A DNA stretch of 64,000 bases, taken from contig NZ_JAUSTW010000003.1 of NCBI RefSeq assembly GCF_030813055.1, positions 248,001 to 312,000 of the forward strand, read 5' to 3'. Origin of the DNA: Neobacillus ginsengisoli. Lineage in GTDB: Bacteria; Bacillota; Bacilli; Bacillales_B; DSM-18226. A program made the position numbers and the translations under genes. A model generated the notes under the pieces. That model had not been told where the DNA came from. It searched no databases and saw only the letters and a program-made list of their open reading frames with translations. Shown here piece after piece: positions 9,308 through 18,446 of this stretch. The first letter of the stretch is position 1; the number at the start of each line of letters is the position of its first letter.

Positions 9308-10411
9308 TTAATGTTTTTCATTAATTATGCCATAAATGTCGGCTGCAACCTTCTTGATATCTCTCTCTTTATCACGGACGTTCAGGAGAACGACAATCGA
9401 AGTTTTATCTTTAAAATAAACATGGAGCGATTCCCAGCCCCCAACAACCCCCCTGCTGTAAACCCGGTCACCCGAATGATAAACTCCCAGACCATAGCTT
9501 GATTTTGGTCCCGGTGTTACCATTTCCTTTAAACTTTGGTTTTTTAGGAGCTTACCGTTCATTAATGCTTCATCAAACAGGCATAAATCAAGTGCGGTTG
9601 CGTATATATCTCCGCATCCAAAAAGTAAATAAGGATTCAGTTTACTTGAATTGATCAACCGTTCTGCGAGTTTGATATATCCCTTTGAGGTAAATGGGAC
9701 AATGTTTTCGGGGGTGATAAACCCTGCATTTACCATGGATGACTTATTAAAAATATTCTTTTCGATATATTCATGCAAAGTGGTTCCTGTCACTTTTTCG
9801 ACTATGTAGCCAAGTACTAAGTAGTTAATATCGTTATAATCCCATTTTGTTCCTGCGGGGAATTTACCGGCTCTCTTTGCCGCTTTCTTGATAATATCCC
9901 TCGGCTCCTTGTCCCCTATATGCCAAATCGGCGGCTGAATTCCTGAGGTGTGATTTAACAAATGGACAATTTTTATATTTTTCGGAAGATTTGAGACATA
10001 TTTTGATACCGGATCTTGAATTGTCAGCTTTCCACTTTCCTGAAGCTGAAGAATACAAACTGCAACGATTGTTTTTGTTATCGAAGCAATTGGAAAGGTC
10101 GTGTATTGACTATTTAACGTCCGGTTAAAGATGTCAGAATATCCCACTCCTTCAGAAAAAAACCTCTTGTTATTTTTTACTGCTGCAATACTTCCATTAA
10201 CATGGTTGGATATCAAATATTCTCTAATCTTCTGCCGAATATGCTCTTCCTTTGAGACAGGTATTACTGAATTTTTTTCATATTGGGCAGAAGCATTATG
10301 TAAAGGCTTAAGATATATTTGATTAAAAAGCTCGTCAGAGCTAGTGCTGGAGGAAAGTCCGAAAAAAATAATGGCCATAAACAAATAGAACAGAAGATAT
10401 TTATATTTCAT
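9308..10411 (-). CDS. Class C beta-lactamase-type serine hydrolase
   Basis: A 367-residue exported serine hydrolase of the AmpC/penicillin-binding family. It has an N-terminal signal-anchor helix (residues 4-20) and the catalytic SxxK as SITK (FPIASITKTIV). The second motif, usually YxN in a YSNTNY context, reads YNDINY, so the Asn is Asp if aligned that way. A glycine-rich VVGGW stretch lies near the third motif. Likely roles are D-amino peptidase, esterase or cell-wall peptidase; an antibiotic-resistance role should not be assumed. Length is normal and it is transcribed alone, divergently from the thioesterase gene. Confidence 0.75.
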   Translation of the reverse strand: MKYKYLLFYLFMAIIFFGLSSSTSSDELFNQIYLKPLHNASAQYEKNSVIPVSKEEHIRQKIREYLISNHVNGSIAAVKNNKRFFSEGVGYSDIFNRTLNSQYTTFPIASITKTIVAVCILQLQESGKLTIQDPVSKYVSNLPKNIKIVHLLNHTSGIQPPIWHIGDKEPRDIIKKAAKRAGKFPAGTKWDYNDINYLVLGYIVEKVTGTTLHEYIEKNIFNKSSMVNAGFITPENIVPFTSKGYIKLAERLINSSKLNPYLLFGCGDIYATALDLCLFDEALMNGKLLKNQSLKEMVTPGPKSSYGLGVYHSGDRVYSRGVVGGWESLHVYFKDKTSIVVLLNVRDKERDIKKVAADIYGIINEKH

Positions 10412-10471
10412 TTTTAACCCTCATCTTCAAGTATTAGTCCAACAGTTTATTTATGGATTATTATGTATAAA

Positions 10472-10514
10472 AAGGAAAAATTCCATCCATATCTAATGGT
10501 TGGATTTTTTCCTT
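10472..10514. other. Terminator-like hairpin in a divergent intergenic region
   Basis: GGAAAAATTCCATCCA faces TGGTTGGATTTTTTCC around a short A/T loop, with Ts on the right. No plus-strand gene ends here. It lies 136 bases upstream of the thioesterase start, so it could be a leader terminator or attenuator, or a chance structure. Confidence 0.4.
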
Positions 10515-10649
10515 TTCAAAACAATTTTTTCGTTTATAGAAATAGATTCTGGTAAACTATATGTTTGTAGTGATTTTATAAAAAAGAACGCACTTCGCCA
10601 TCATCAAGCAAAAAAGAAGAAGAGTTATTCTTTATTGGAGGGATTAATT

Positions 10650-11162
10650 GTGGAAGCAAGAAAGTGCAATGATTCACTGGTAGTCAGAACAAGCAGGATT
10701 TTTCCAAATGATGTAAATAACCATAATACGTTGTTTGGTGGAAAGTTAATGAGTGATATCGACATGACCGCCTCCATTTCCGCGGAAAGGCATTCAAGAA
10801 CAGAAAATGTTACGGCCTCCATTGACTCTGTTGACTTTTTAAGTCCAATTACACCTAAGGACTCAGTTTGCATTGAAACCTTTGTAACGTGGACAGGCAC
10901 CACTTCAATGGAAATTTGTGCTAAAGTGATCGCCGAGAATCTTAAAACAGGCGATCGAAAAATCGCTGCTACAGCCTTTTTAACCTTTGTGGCATTAGAT
11001 AAAGATGGTAAGCCGACAAAAGTTCCAGCAGTTATTCCAGAGACCGAAGAGGAAAAAAAGTTATTTGAAACAGGAAATGAAAGAGCGGAAAAGCGAAAAG
11101 AACACAGAAAAGATAGTACGGAGCTTGCAAGTTACTTTACCACATTTAAACCATGGGAATAA
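10650..11162 (+). CDS. ykhA: Acyl-CoA thioesterase, hotdog fold (YkhA-like)
   Basis: A 170-residue cytoplasmic hotdog thioesterase that hydrolyses acyl-CoA. The active-site block is visible: NDVNNHNTLFGGKLMSDID, followed by HSRTENVTASIDSVDF and the second strand pair WTGTTSMEICAKV. The open frame runs upstream to 10500, but the GGAGGG site eight bases before GTG at 10650 and the family N-terminus fix the start there. A strong terminator follows directly, so it is a single-gene unit. Confidence 0.88.
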   Translation: MEARKCNDSLVVRTSRIFPNDVNNHNTLFGGKLMSDIDMTASISAERHSRTENVTASIDSVDFLSPITPKDSVCIETFVTWTGTTSMEICAKVIAENLKTGDRKIAATAFLTFVALDKDGKPTKVPAVIPETEEEKKLFETGNERAEKRKEHRKDSTELASYFTTFKPWE

Positions 11163-11197
11163 GAAAAGGTTCGCCCAAAAAGGCGAACCTTTTCTTA
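11163..11197 (+). terminator. Terminator after ykhA
   Basis: GAAAAGGTTCGCC and GGCGAACCTTTTC pair perfectly around CAAAAA, directly after the ykhA stop, ending in TTTTC. Confidence 0.9.
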
Positions 11198-11201
11198 TTG
11201 T

Positions 11202-11485
11202 TTAATCATTTAACTTCTGTAGCTCCCTGCGATCCGGTGCCTGTGGCGGTTGCTGCATCCAGCCGCGCTCGACCATGATCGCAAATCCATATTGAATATA
11301 ACCGTAATTTGTTGGATATGTCCCTCTGAAATTTCTACTGCCTGCTGCAAAATCGTTTTTATTTCTTCATCCTGATTGTGATAGAGAAAGTATTTCAACA
11401 GGCAAACCGCTATGCTCTCTTGGATAAAGGTAGCTCATAGTCCTCCCAACTCCGCACTGGAAAGTCTAGCATTGTGTTCAACCAT
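11202..11485 (-). pseudogene. Decayed DUF3231/coat-like gene
   Basis: From ATG at 11485 the minus strand reads MVEHNARLSSAELGGL, then TGA where the family has Trp, then ATFIQESIAVCLLKY and EEIKTILQQAVEISEGHIQQ, which look like the start of a DUF3231 protein. After IFN the frame shifts to YGFAIMVERGWMQQPP and DRRELQKLND-stop, which resembles the C-terminus of CotF-like spore coat proteins. So one nonsense codon plus an internal deletion or frameshift broke a spore-coat-type gene. Family recognition is by eye; the gene is very unlikely to be functional. Confidence 0.6.
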
Positions 11486-11565
11486 GAACTGCCACCCCCA
11501 AAATGCTTTATTAATAGATTTCCAATCGTCGATTTGATTTATTCATCTACCGTGATTTCGAATAC

Positions 11566-12540
11566 CTATTTTACATATGTTTCACTGCGCTTTTGCCACG
11601 TCATCACTCCGTCTTCTTCATCAATCTCTATTGTGACATCGACAACCCCATTTTCCGCCATGATTTTTTCTTCCAAACGGTCTTTAATATCATCTGCTGC
11701 AGCAACCGTTAACTTTGGATCTACTTCAATTTCCAACTCAACATGCAGGTCCTCTCCCTCTTTAATGACAGTAATTCCTTGGATATCTTTTACATCAGGA
11801 TCCTCCATTACTAAAGCACCGATTTTGTACTCCATTTCTTCATCCGCTTGACCAATAACTCCTGCAGCATTATCCAAAAAGACCTTCCCTACCACAAAAA
11901 ACATCATCGCTCCGATTACCATAGAGGCAATTCCTTCTGCACGATGGAATGCAGTAAAATGTGAAATTATAATCGCTATAATGGCCAATAAACCGCCAAA
12001 AGTAGCCACCAAATCCTCCATGAACACCAGTTTCGTTGCAGGTTTTGCTCTTCCCAAATTGACTAAGCTTTGAAAAAATACATTCAATCCATTTGCTTCA
12101 ATTTCAATGTCATGTAATATTTCCTTCATCGCTTTAAAAAGGACAAAGGTTTCAAGAAGGGTGGCTACAGCCAAAACCACTATATTAAGAATAAAACCTT
12201 GAGATGGAGACGGATGGATTACATGATGCCAGCCTTCAACAATGGTCTCAAAAGCCATAATGCCGACAATTAAAACGGCACCTAAAAGCACCAAGTTAAC
12301 CAACCGGCCAAATCCATTTGGAAAACGCTCAGTCGGTGCCTTTTTACTTAAGGCCGAACCGACAAATACGAAAAACTGATTCGCTGCATCCCCAAGACTA
12401 TGCATGGTTTCGGCAAACATGGCAACATTGCCTGTAAACATAAAGGCAGTTCCTTTAATGATCGCAATAATCGTATTAATAATAGCGGCAAGCATCGCCG
12501 ATTTATTTCCTCTTTTCAGTAACTGGAAAAGTTCACTCAT
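11566..12540 (-). CDS. Cation diffusion facilitator (CDF) metal exporter
   Basis: A 324-residue CDF transporter: about six membrane helices followed by a cytoplasmic dimerisation domain (residues about 245-320, DPDVKDIQGITVIKEGEDLHVELEIEV). Metal-site motifs are ETMHSLGDAANQ in helix 2 and FMEDLVATFGG in helix 5, the SLC30A9-like variant with Glu-Asp. It exchanges protons for divalent metals such as Zn, Fe or Mn; the metal cannot be told. The frame is open from a TTG at 12558, but GGAG fits ATG at 12540. Confidence 0.85.
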   Translation of the reverse strand: MSELFQLLKRGNKSAMLAAIINTIIAIIKGTAFMFTGNVAMFAETMHSLGDAANQFFVFVGSALSKKAPTERFPNGFGRLVNLVLLGAVLIVGIMAFETIVEGWHHVIHPSPSQGFILNIVVLAVATLLETFVLFKAMKEILHDIEIEANGLNVFFQSLVNLGRAKPATKLVFMEDLVATFGGLLAIIAIIISHFTAFHRAEGIASMVIGAMMFFVVGKVFLDNAAGVIGQADEEMEYKIGALVMEDPDVKDIQGITVIKEGEDLHVELEIEVDPKLTVAAADDIKDRLEEKIMAENGVVDVTIEIDEEDGVMTWQKRSETYVK

Positions 12541-12724
12541 TCTATCTCCTTTCTTCAATTACACCTTTTATTGCTATTTTTACTATTTTCTAAATGAACC
12601 TATTTCATGAATATAATTGCTTTTTCAACCTATTTAAAAGATGTATTTTCCGGAAATGATTAATAATGGTAAAATTAGTAACACAATACAGACAGAGAAA
12701 TTTTTTTAAAAGGGAGGAATAGAA

Positions 12725-13432
12725 TTGAATTTTGACGAAATCATGAGCAGGCTCGCTGAATTGGGCACGGCCCAAACTAAGAAAACCTTTTTGAATCACG
12801 GTGCGAAAGAGCCTTTCTTTGGAGTCAAGGTCGGTGATCTAAAAAAGCTGGTCAAATTCGTAAAGAAGGATCATGACTTAGCATTGAAGCTATTCGCTTC
12901 AGGAAATCATGATGCGATGTATTTAGCAGGTCTCTCCGTTAATCCTAAAGCGATGGCGAAGGAAACCCTTCAAGACTGGGTAAAGAAAGCGAATTGGTAT
13001 TTGCTGGCGGAATATACTGTTGCCGGGGTTGCGGCTGAAAGCATTTATGCCCTTGAACTGGCGCGGGAATGGATGAATTCCGAGGAAGAAATGACGGCCG
13101 TATGCGGCTGGAGTACGTATGCAAACTATATATCGATCACGTCTGATGACCAATTAGACCTGGGAGAAATCCTAACGTTGCTACATCAAGTAGAAACAAC
13201 GATTCATGAAGAACGAAACCGTGTCCGCTATGTCATGAATCTCTTTGTTATTTGTGTCGGGGCTTATGTTACTGCACTTCATGATGAAGCAATAAGAGTA
13301 GCAGAACTAATTGGAAAGGTTCATGTCGATGTGGGTAAAACAGCCTGTAAAGTTCCCCTTGCCAGAGACTACATAAAGAAAATAGAACAACGGCAGAAAA
13401 TTGGCGTAAAAAAGAAAACTTGCATTTGTTAA
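12725..13432 (+). CDS. DNA alkylation repair protein (AlkD-like HEAT-repeat family)
   Basis: A 235-residue helical protein of the DNA_alkylation family (AlkC/AlkD). Visible features are GVKVGDLKKLVKFVKK, SGNHDAMYLAGL, and W-rich helices (DWVKKANWYLLAEYTVAGVA, CGWSTYANY) that shape the DNA-binding groove. AlkD homologues excise N3- and N7-alkylated bases without flipping; whether this member is catalytic was not tested. The start is TTG behind GGAGG with seven-base spacing. A GC-rich inverted repeat follows the stop. Confidence 0.75.
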   Translation: MNFDEIMSRLAELGTAQTKKTFLNHGAKEPFFGVKVGDLKKLVKFVKKDHDLALKLFASGNHDAMYLAGLSVNPKAMAKETLQDWVKKANWYLLAEYTVAGVAAESIYALELAREWMNSEEEMTAVCGWSTYANYISITSDDQLDLGEILTLLHQVETTIHEERNRVRYVMNLFVICVGAYVTALHDEAIRVAELIGKVHVDVGKTACKVPLARDYIKKIEQRQKIGVKKKTCIC

Positions 13433-13462
13433 CACTGGCCAACTACATTTCTACGTTAACTG

Positions 13463-13483
13463 ACCGGGAGATTGTCTCCCGGT
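13463..13483 (+). terminator. Hairpin after the alkylation-repair gene
   Basis: ACCGGGAGA and TCTCCCGGT pair perfectly around TTG, 30 bases after the stop. There is no long T run, so its strength as an intrinsic terminator is uncertain. Confidence 0.5.
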
Positions 13484-13506
13484 TCCAATTACATGTTAAC
13501 GATTCA

Positions 13507-13740
13507 TCATACGTTTTTCAGGATAAGATTCAAGCGGTTTGTCCGCTCATTTTTTTCTTTTTCTGATGCTAAGTCATATTTTTTTAGCAGGTGAAATACT
13601 TCGTTTAATAGCTCTTGAGAATGCTCGTTTTTAAAGAAGTTTGTAAACAATGGCTGCATTTCCTCAGGTAAAAAAGCTGCTTGCGATTCATATTTACTCT
13701 TGACATCGGCCTGTGAATGATTAAGTTTGCATTCGCTCAT
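13507..13740 (-). CDS. Small conserved-type hypothetical protein, 77 aa
   Basis: A soluble, charged, mainly helical 77-residue protein with no membrane helix or known motif (MSECKLNHSQADVKSKYE at the N-terminus, several Phe-rich helices mid-way). A strong AAGGAGG site before the ATG and a fitting length make it a real gene. It looks like one of the short Bacillus-specific proteins of unknown function. It stands alone between the alkylation-repair gene and an AI-2E permease. Confidence 0.6.
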   Translation of the reverse strand: MSECKLNHSQADVKSKYESQAAFLPEEMQPLFTNFFKNEHSQELLNEVFHLLKKYDLASEKEKNERTNRLNLILKNV

Positions 13741-13779
13741 GCATTTTCCTCCTTAATTTTACTCTTATTAGAATAACAG

Positions 13780-13811
13780 AAAACCCATTCCTATTATGAG
13801 AATGGGTTTTG
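13780..13811. terminator. Terminator between the AI-2E permease and the 77-aa gene
   Basis: AAAACCCATTC and GAATGGGTTTT form a perfect 11-bp stem around a nine-base loop. Ts follow on the plus strand and a shorter run on the minus strand; it lies just downstream of the minus-strand permease. Confidence 0.8.
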
Positions 13812-13825
13812 TTTTTTAGACTAAA

Positions 13826-14821
13826 TTATTTAATCTCCGTCACTTCCAGAACATCCAAGAGGAACACGAACACCGGGATTCCGACAATGAGTCCCCAAAC
13901 ACCAAAAAAGTGCTCTGAAAAAATTAACACGATAAACGTATAAAACACCGGTAGGTTTGTTTTTGAAGACATTAAATTCGGGTTTAGAATATAGGCTTCA
14001 ATTCCGTGAACAATCAAAACAGCGATGCCGATATAGAGCACCTTCATCATTCCGCCGATACTATAGGCAATGATACAGAGCGGAATTAACGAAAGAATTA
14101 CCCCTGCAACCGGAATCAGGCCCAATAAGAATATCATAATGGACAAGCCGCCCAGCTGCGGGAAACCAAGGATCCATAAGGAAATCGTCGTTAATATACA
14201 ATTGACAACAGCAATTATTAATTGGGCTTCAATTACTTTACCGAAGGTTCTTGCGAATTTTCGGGCAAAAAACTCAACTTCCTCGTAAATCGAAGCCACT
14301 TTGCTTGATTTGAATTTCTTTGTAAATTCAATCAAACGCGGTTTTTCCAATAAGAAGAATAAGCTCATCAAAATCGCCAGAAGCACTTGCAAACCAAATT
14401 TACTTATATCCGTAAAATATTTGATGATAAACGTAAAACTTTGCTCCAGATAATTGGAAATTTGAATTTTTTCGACGCGGGTAACCAAATAATTCAAAAT
14501 AAAGTTATCATGCTTCTTCGTATAAAAAACGGTCAGCTGGCTGATTAGTTCCCTAATTTCTCTGGCGATAAGCGGCAAATACATGACCAGGGCGTAGGAA
14601 AGTAATCCGACGATCAGGACATAGGAAATCACAACAATCAACTTACGGTTAATGGGTATTTTCCCTTCAATAAACTTAACCAGCCGATCCATTAAAAATG
14701 TGAAAATAAACGTAAATAAAATTAAGTTAATCATGTCTTTCATTGCGTATAATACGACCGCAATGAAAATAAAAATTAAAATCCGTTTAAATCCGCTGCT
14801 TTGAATTAATTTATTTACCAT
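13826..14821 (-). CDS. AI-2E family transporter (YdbI/PerM-like)
   Basis: A 331-residue membrane protein of the AI-2E (PerM) family, with about seven to eight helices: two near the N-terminus, a long soluble segment (residues about 85-140) and a C-terminal bundle. The characteristic GFPQLGGLSIMIFLLGLIPVAG and IEAYILNPNLMSSKTNLP blocks are present. Members export diverse small molecules or ions; the autoinducer role is not general. Transcribed alone, ending at the 13780 hairpin. Confidence 0.8.
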   Translation of the reverse strand: MVNKLIQSSGFKRILIFIFIAVVLYAMKDMINLILFTFIFTFLMDRLVKFIEGKIPINRKLIVVISYVLIVGLLSYALVMYLPLIAREIRELISQLTVFYTKKHDNFILNYLVTRVEKIQISNYLEQSFTFIIKYFTDISKFGLQVLLAILMSLFFLLEKPRLIEFTKKFKSSKVASIYEEVEFFARKFARTFGKVIEAQLIIAVVNCILTTISLWILGFPQLGGLSIMIFLLGLIPVAGVILSLIPLCIIAYSIGGMMKVLYIGIAVLIVHGIEAYILNPNLMSSKTNLPVFYTFIVLIFSEHFFGVWGLIVGIPVFVFLLDVLEVTEIK

Positions 14822-14955
14822 ACGTTATTTTCTAACCTCATTTTTTTGTTCTATTATTACAATGATAAATATTTCACAATATACTTATTATATCAAATTT
14901 TTACTTATATGTTATTTCTTAAGCCAGACTAAAGTGAAACTTTTATAACTTTCTA

Positions 14956-15963
14956 CTAAAAATGGATCGGGGGAATTGTGCTATCAATCGCTTTGCACTC
15001 ATATTGCTGTTTACTTAAATAATCCAAGAGCTTCGGCAATTGGGCAAGCGTTTCTTTCTTCTCATGCATAAGGATCACGATCGGTCCCGGTTTACCTGCC
15101 CTCTTTTGTAATTGTGCAATGACACTATCAACAAAGCGGGCATCCCTGTAATACCAATCCTTACTATCAATATTCCAATCCCACATTAAATATCCATTAT
15201 CAAAGACGGCTTTCTTTTCTTCAGGTGTCAAATCAGGAACACTGCCATATGGTGTTCTGATTAAAACCGAATCTACACCAGTAATTTCTTTTAACGTATT
15301 GCGGTCCTGGTTCATTTCACCTAAAACCGAAGCCGGTGTGGCATAAAACAGTTTCGCGTTATGTGTAACCCCATGGAGTCCGACAGTTTCTCCCATTTTG
15401 ACCATCAGTCTAGCAGAATCCGGATATCTTCTAATATTTCCATCGAGCATAAAGAATGTTGCTTTAAAATGATACTGCTCTAACAGCGCGATGATCTCAC
15501 CTGAAAAACTTTCGGGGCCATCATCAAATGTTAAATATACAGTTTTGAGGGAAGTATTGGCCGGCTGTGTATTTTGCTCAGATTGACCTGCACCCGGTTC
15601 TGACGGTGGTTTCGTACCATCCTCGTTATTTGCGGCAGGTTTTTCCGGTGTTGTTATATTATTCGCAGGATTATTTTCCGGTAGTTTACTAGTCTCTTGA
15701 TCTGTTTTTTGACGATTCTCTCTATACGCTTCATTTTGTCTCCGGCGAATCAATTCTTTTTCAACCTTAGAACCATTTGCAAGTTGTGCAGCTTTTTCGA
15801 CCCCTAGATGGTATGACTGATTTGTTTTTTGTTGATTAATAGGTTTATTGCCTGCGGCTTTTGCAAATAAATAATGATTTACAACTATTCCTGCACCCAA
15901 GAATCCACCCACAAAAAAGAGAAGAAATATTCCTTTTGCCCATCCTCTTTTAAGTATCCCCAT
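14956..15963 (-). CDS. Membrane-anchored polysaccharide deacetylase
   Basis: A 335-residue NodB-homology deacetylase. It has an N-terminal membrane anchor (residues 9-32), a low-complexity Q/N/P/E linker (about 85-135), then the catalytic domain with all five motifs: TFDDGPE (catalytic and metal Asp), HGVTHN (metal His), RTPYGS, DWNIDSKDW and ILMHE. Close relatives deacetylate peptidoglycan GlcNAc or MurNAc outside the membrane, giving lysozyme resistance or sporulation functions. Which substrate it uses is not visible. Confidence 0.85.
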   Translation of the reverse strand: MGILKRGWAKGIFLLFFVGGFLGAGIVVNHYLFAKAAGNKPINQQKTNQSYHLGVEKAAQLANGSKVEKELIRRRQNEAYRENRQKTDQETSKLPENNPANNITTPEKPAANNEDGTKPPSEPGAGQSEQNTQPANTSLKTVYLTFDDGPESFSGEIIALLEQYHFKATFFMLDGNIRRYPDSARLMVKMGETVGLHGVTHNAKLFYATPASVLGEMNQDRNTLKEITGVDSVLIRTPYGSVPDLTPEEKKAVFDNGYLMWDWNIDSKDWYYRDARFVDSVIAQLQKRAGKPGPIVILMHEKKETLAQLPKLLDYLSKQQYECKAIDSTIPPIHF

Positions 15964-16104
15964 TTTCCAATCCCTCTTTGATGTTATATTTATGTTCTTT
16001 TATCCATTATAGACGATTTTTTCCATAAATTGTTTCGAATATATTAAAAATATTACAAATCTATTAAAAAACAATATTGCTAGAATGGAAATAGGGAATT
16101 AGGC

Positions 16105-16142
16105 ACAAAAAACCGAACCAACCAATGAAGGAGGTTCGGTTT
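16105..16142 (-). terminator. Terminator of the exporter ABC operon
   Basis: On the minus strand AAACCGAACC and GGTTCGGTTT form a 10-bp stem followed by TTTTTT, just beyond the last permease gene. Confidence 0.85.
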
Positions 16143-16152
16143 AATATGAATA

Positions 16153-17298
16153 TTAAACAAAATTCTTTACACTATTATTTCTTCCAAACTTATACGTAGC
16201 AATTAAGAAAAATGCCAGCGCAAAGGCAATCAAAATCATAAAATTAAGATACAAGCTCCCCAAATGACTTCCCTGCTGCAATTTAGTGATCGTATCTAAC
16301 GTCCAGTGCTGCGGCATAAAATCGGCGATCTTTTGAACAGCCTCGGGCATGATTTCTACGGGCCAGAAGCATCCTGCCAGTAAGCATGACGGCGTAGAGA
16401 CTAAGTTTTGTAAGGCACCTGCCGAACTGGAACTGCTTGCAAACGAAACAATCATTAATGATAACCCCACTGCGACTAACGAAAACATAAATAATACAAT
16501 GGCCATTTGCCAAAAAGGAACATGCATTTCAATATGAAAAATGTTTGTCATCATGAATATAGTAAATAGGATTTGTGCCAGCATGACAATCATATTAACG
16601 GCGATATTTGCTAACACATATTTTCTCGCATTAATTGGAGTGGAGAGTAAACGAAAAAAGGTTCTATTTTCTTTTTCTTTTATAATGATTTCTGCAAAAT
16701 TACCTGATGACATCAGCATAATCATGATTAAAAAGCCAATCGTTTGATAGGTCATATCTTTGTTTTTAGATGTGTCCGCTAATGATTTAGCGGTAAGCTT
16801 GAAATTTGCCTGTTGATACCCTGTGTACATTTTCATAAAGGTAGTCGAATCCCCGTTGGCTGCTTTACTGATGCTGACAATATTATCGAGATAATTATAC
16901 AAATACGACTTCACGAAGGTTGTTATTTGTGCCCCTTTAATCGATACAATTCGGATGTTACCCGGATTTCCATTTATAATGCTTTCTGAGAAGCCTTGAT
17001 GAAGCGTAATCGCGCAATCAAGTGTACCTGAAGTAATTTTATCATTGACTTCCGATTCGTTTATTTTCATCACTTGAACATTCTTCAAGCTCTCTAAAAA
17101 TTGGACCGTATCATTGGCGATCTGCTGATGATCCTCATTGATAATCCCTACCTTAAGTGTCTGCTGTCCCGAACCTCCATAGACAAGGAAGGAGATGAAG
17201 ATTCCAACTAGCGGCATACCAAAATACATAATGATGTTTCGTTTCTTTCTAAAGGTAACACTTAGGATTTTTTTCATTAACCAAAAAATATCCTTCAT
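16153..17298 (-). CDS. ABC-2 exporter permease (LnrN-like)
   Basis: A 381-residue ABC-2 permease: one N-terminal helix (residues about 24-40), a large extracellular domain, then five to six C-terminal helices and the family segment NRTFFRLLSTPI. Its ATG overlaps the TGA of the preceding permease by one base, so the pair is co-translated and probably forms a heterodimer. The set RR-HK-ATPase-permease-permease matches the LnrJKLMN (YfiJKLMN) linearmycin-resistance arrangement of B. subtilis in gene types and sizes. Exported substrate is inferred only. Confidence 0.8.
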   Translation of the reverse strand: MKDIFWLMKKILSVTFRKKRNIIMYFGMPLVGIFISFLVYGGSGQQTLKVGIINEDHQQIANDTVQFLESLKNVQVMKINESEVNDKITSGTLDCAITLHQGFSESIINGNPGNIRIVSIKGAQITTFVKSYLYNYLDNIVSISKAANGDSTTFMKMYTGYQQANFKLTAKSLADTSKNKDMTYQTIGFLIMIMLMSSGNFAEIIIKEKENRTFFRLLSTPINARKYVLANIAVNMIVMLAQILFTIFMMTNIFHIEMHVPFWQMAIVLFMFSLVAVGLSLMIVSFASSSSSAGALQNLVSTPSCLLAGCFWPVEIMPEAVQKIADFMPQHWTLDTITKLQQGSHLGSLYLNFMILIAFALAFFLIATYKFGRNNSVKNFV

Positions 17299-18419
17299 CA
17301 CAGTCCCTCCCGTCTGTTTAACGAAATAATCGCAATCCCTAAAAATAGAGCGGATATCACCAGATTTAAGCTTATTGTCGGAATCGCCGCTGTTAAGTCG
17401 TTAGCATAGATGATTTTCGTTATCGCGTTATTCATCCAGGAAAGAGGAGAAAGCTGCGTGATCACGTTCATGATGCCCTTCGGATTTTCGATTTTAAAGT
17501 AGGCGCCTCCGAAAAATGAGGATAATTGAATAACAAGCATGACAATCATCCTTGCAGCCTCCCCTGTTTTCGCCATGTAGCTTATTCCTAAACCAAAGCT
17601 TACTGCCAGAAACACTTCTGTTAATAACACAAGAAGGACGATTCCAACATGGTCACCCCAATTCGCTTTGAAGGCATAATGACTAAAACCGACAACCACC
17701 AATAAACAAAGAGCATTCATCACCAAACAGCCAAGAATTTTCCCGAGAAAAATTTCACCCTTCTTAACCGGTGCCGCTGCCAGCCTTAACGCAGTATTCC
17801 TTACTCTTTCCCCGCGAATTAACGTACTTGCATAAACCGCACCATAAAGAGCAATCATTGTCGTCATCGCCATGGCATAATAGTCCATTGAGCCAGGCTG
17901 CTTTGCCGCTTGCAACGATCTTTCCTTAATAAAATCGTGCCCGGTTCCGCTTGTCATCGCTGTACTTACTTTTGAGGTATCGACACCGGCTACGGCTGCT
18001 GCCACATTATATTTATCGGCAAAGGCTGCCAGCATACCTTGGACAATACTTTCTTCAATACTGTTACGGTCACTGCCATACAGTTTCATACCTATATCGC
18101 TAATTTCTACATAAGCCGTATAGTTATTTTCCTTCACTTCCTTTTTTCCATCGATGTTCCCGGATGCCAGTTTAAAATGGACACCTGATTTTCCTGCCTG
18201 TTTTGCGAAGGATTGAAAGTAGGAGTTTAACTCGGGCCCTGCTGTATTTTTATATAAAACATGGATATCACCAACAGAAACCTTGCTATCAAAGACGTTC
18301 GAAAATGCCGTTCCTAAAATTAACATTAAGACAATCGGAAATGCCAGCATAAAAACGAACGTTCGCACATCGCGAAAGGTTTGTTTAATTTCCTTTAAAG
18401 CTATCGTTAATGTGTTCAA
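17298..18419 (-). CDS. ABC-2 exporter permease (LnrM-like)
   Basis: A 373-residue ABC-2 permease with an N-terminal helix (FVFMLAFPIVLMLILG), an extracellular domain (about 45-180) and a C-terminal membrane bundle; RGERVRNTALRLAAAPVKKGEIFLGK is the typical coupling segment. The start is TTG at 18419 with GGAGGG nine bases upstream. It is the middle gene of the ATPase-permease-permease operon and overlaps the next permease by one base. Confidence 0.8.
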   Translation of the reverse strand: MNTLTIALKEIKQTFRDVRTFVFMLAFPIVLMLILGTAFSNVFDSKVSVGDIHVLYKNTAGPELNSYFQSFAKQAGKSGVHFKLASGNIDGKKEVKENNYTAYVEISDIGMKLYGSDRNSIEESIVQGMLAAFADKYNVAAAVAGVDTSKVSTAMTSGTGHDFIKERSLQAAKQPGSMDYYAMAMTTMIALYGAVYASTLIRGERVRNTALRLAAAPVKKGEIFLGKILGCLVMNALCLLVVVGFSHYAFKANWGDHVGIVLLVLLTEVFLAVSFGLGISYMAKTGEAARMIVMLVIQLSSFFGGAYFKIENPKGIMNVITQLSPLSWMNNAITKIIYANDLTAAIPTISLNLVISALFLGIAIISLNRREGL

Positions 18420-18446
18420 AGGTTGGTCCCTCCTTTCCTTTAAAAA

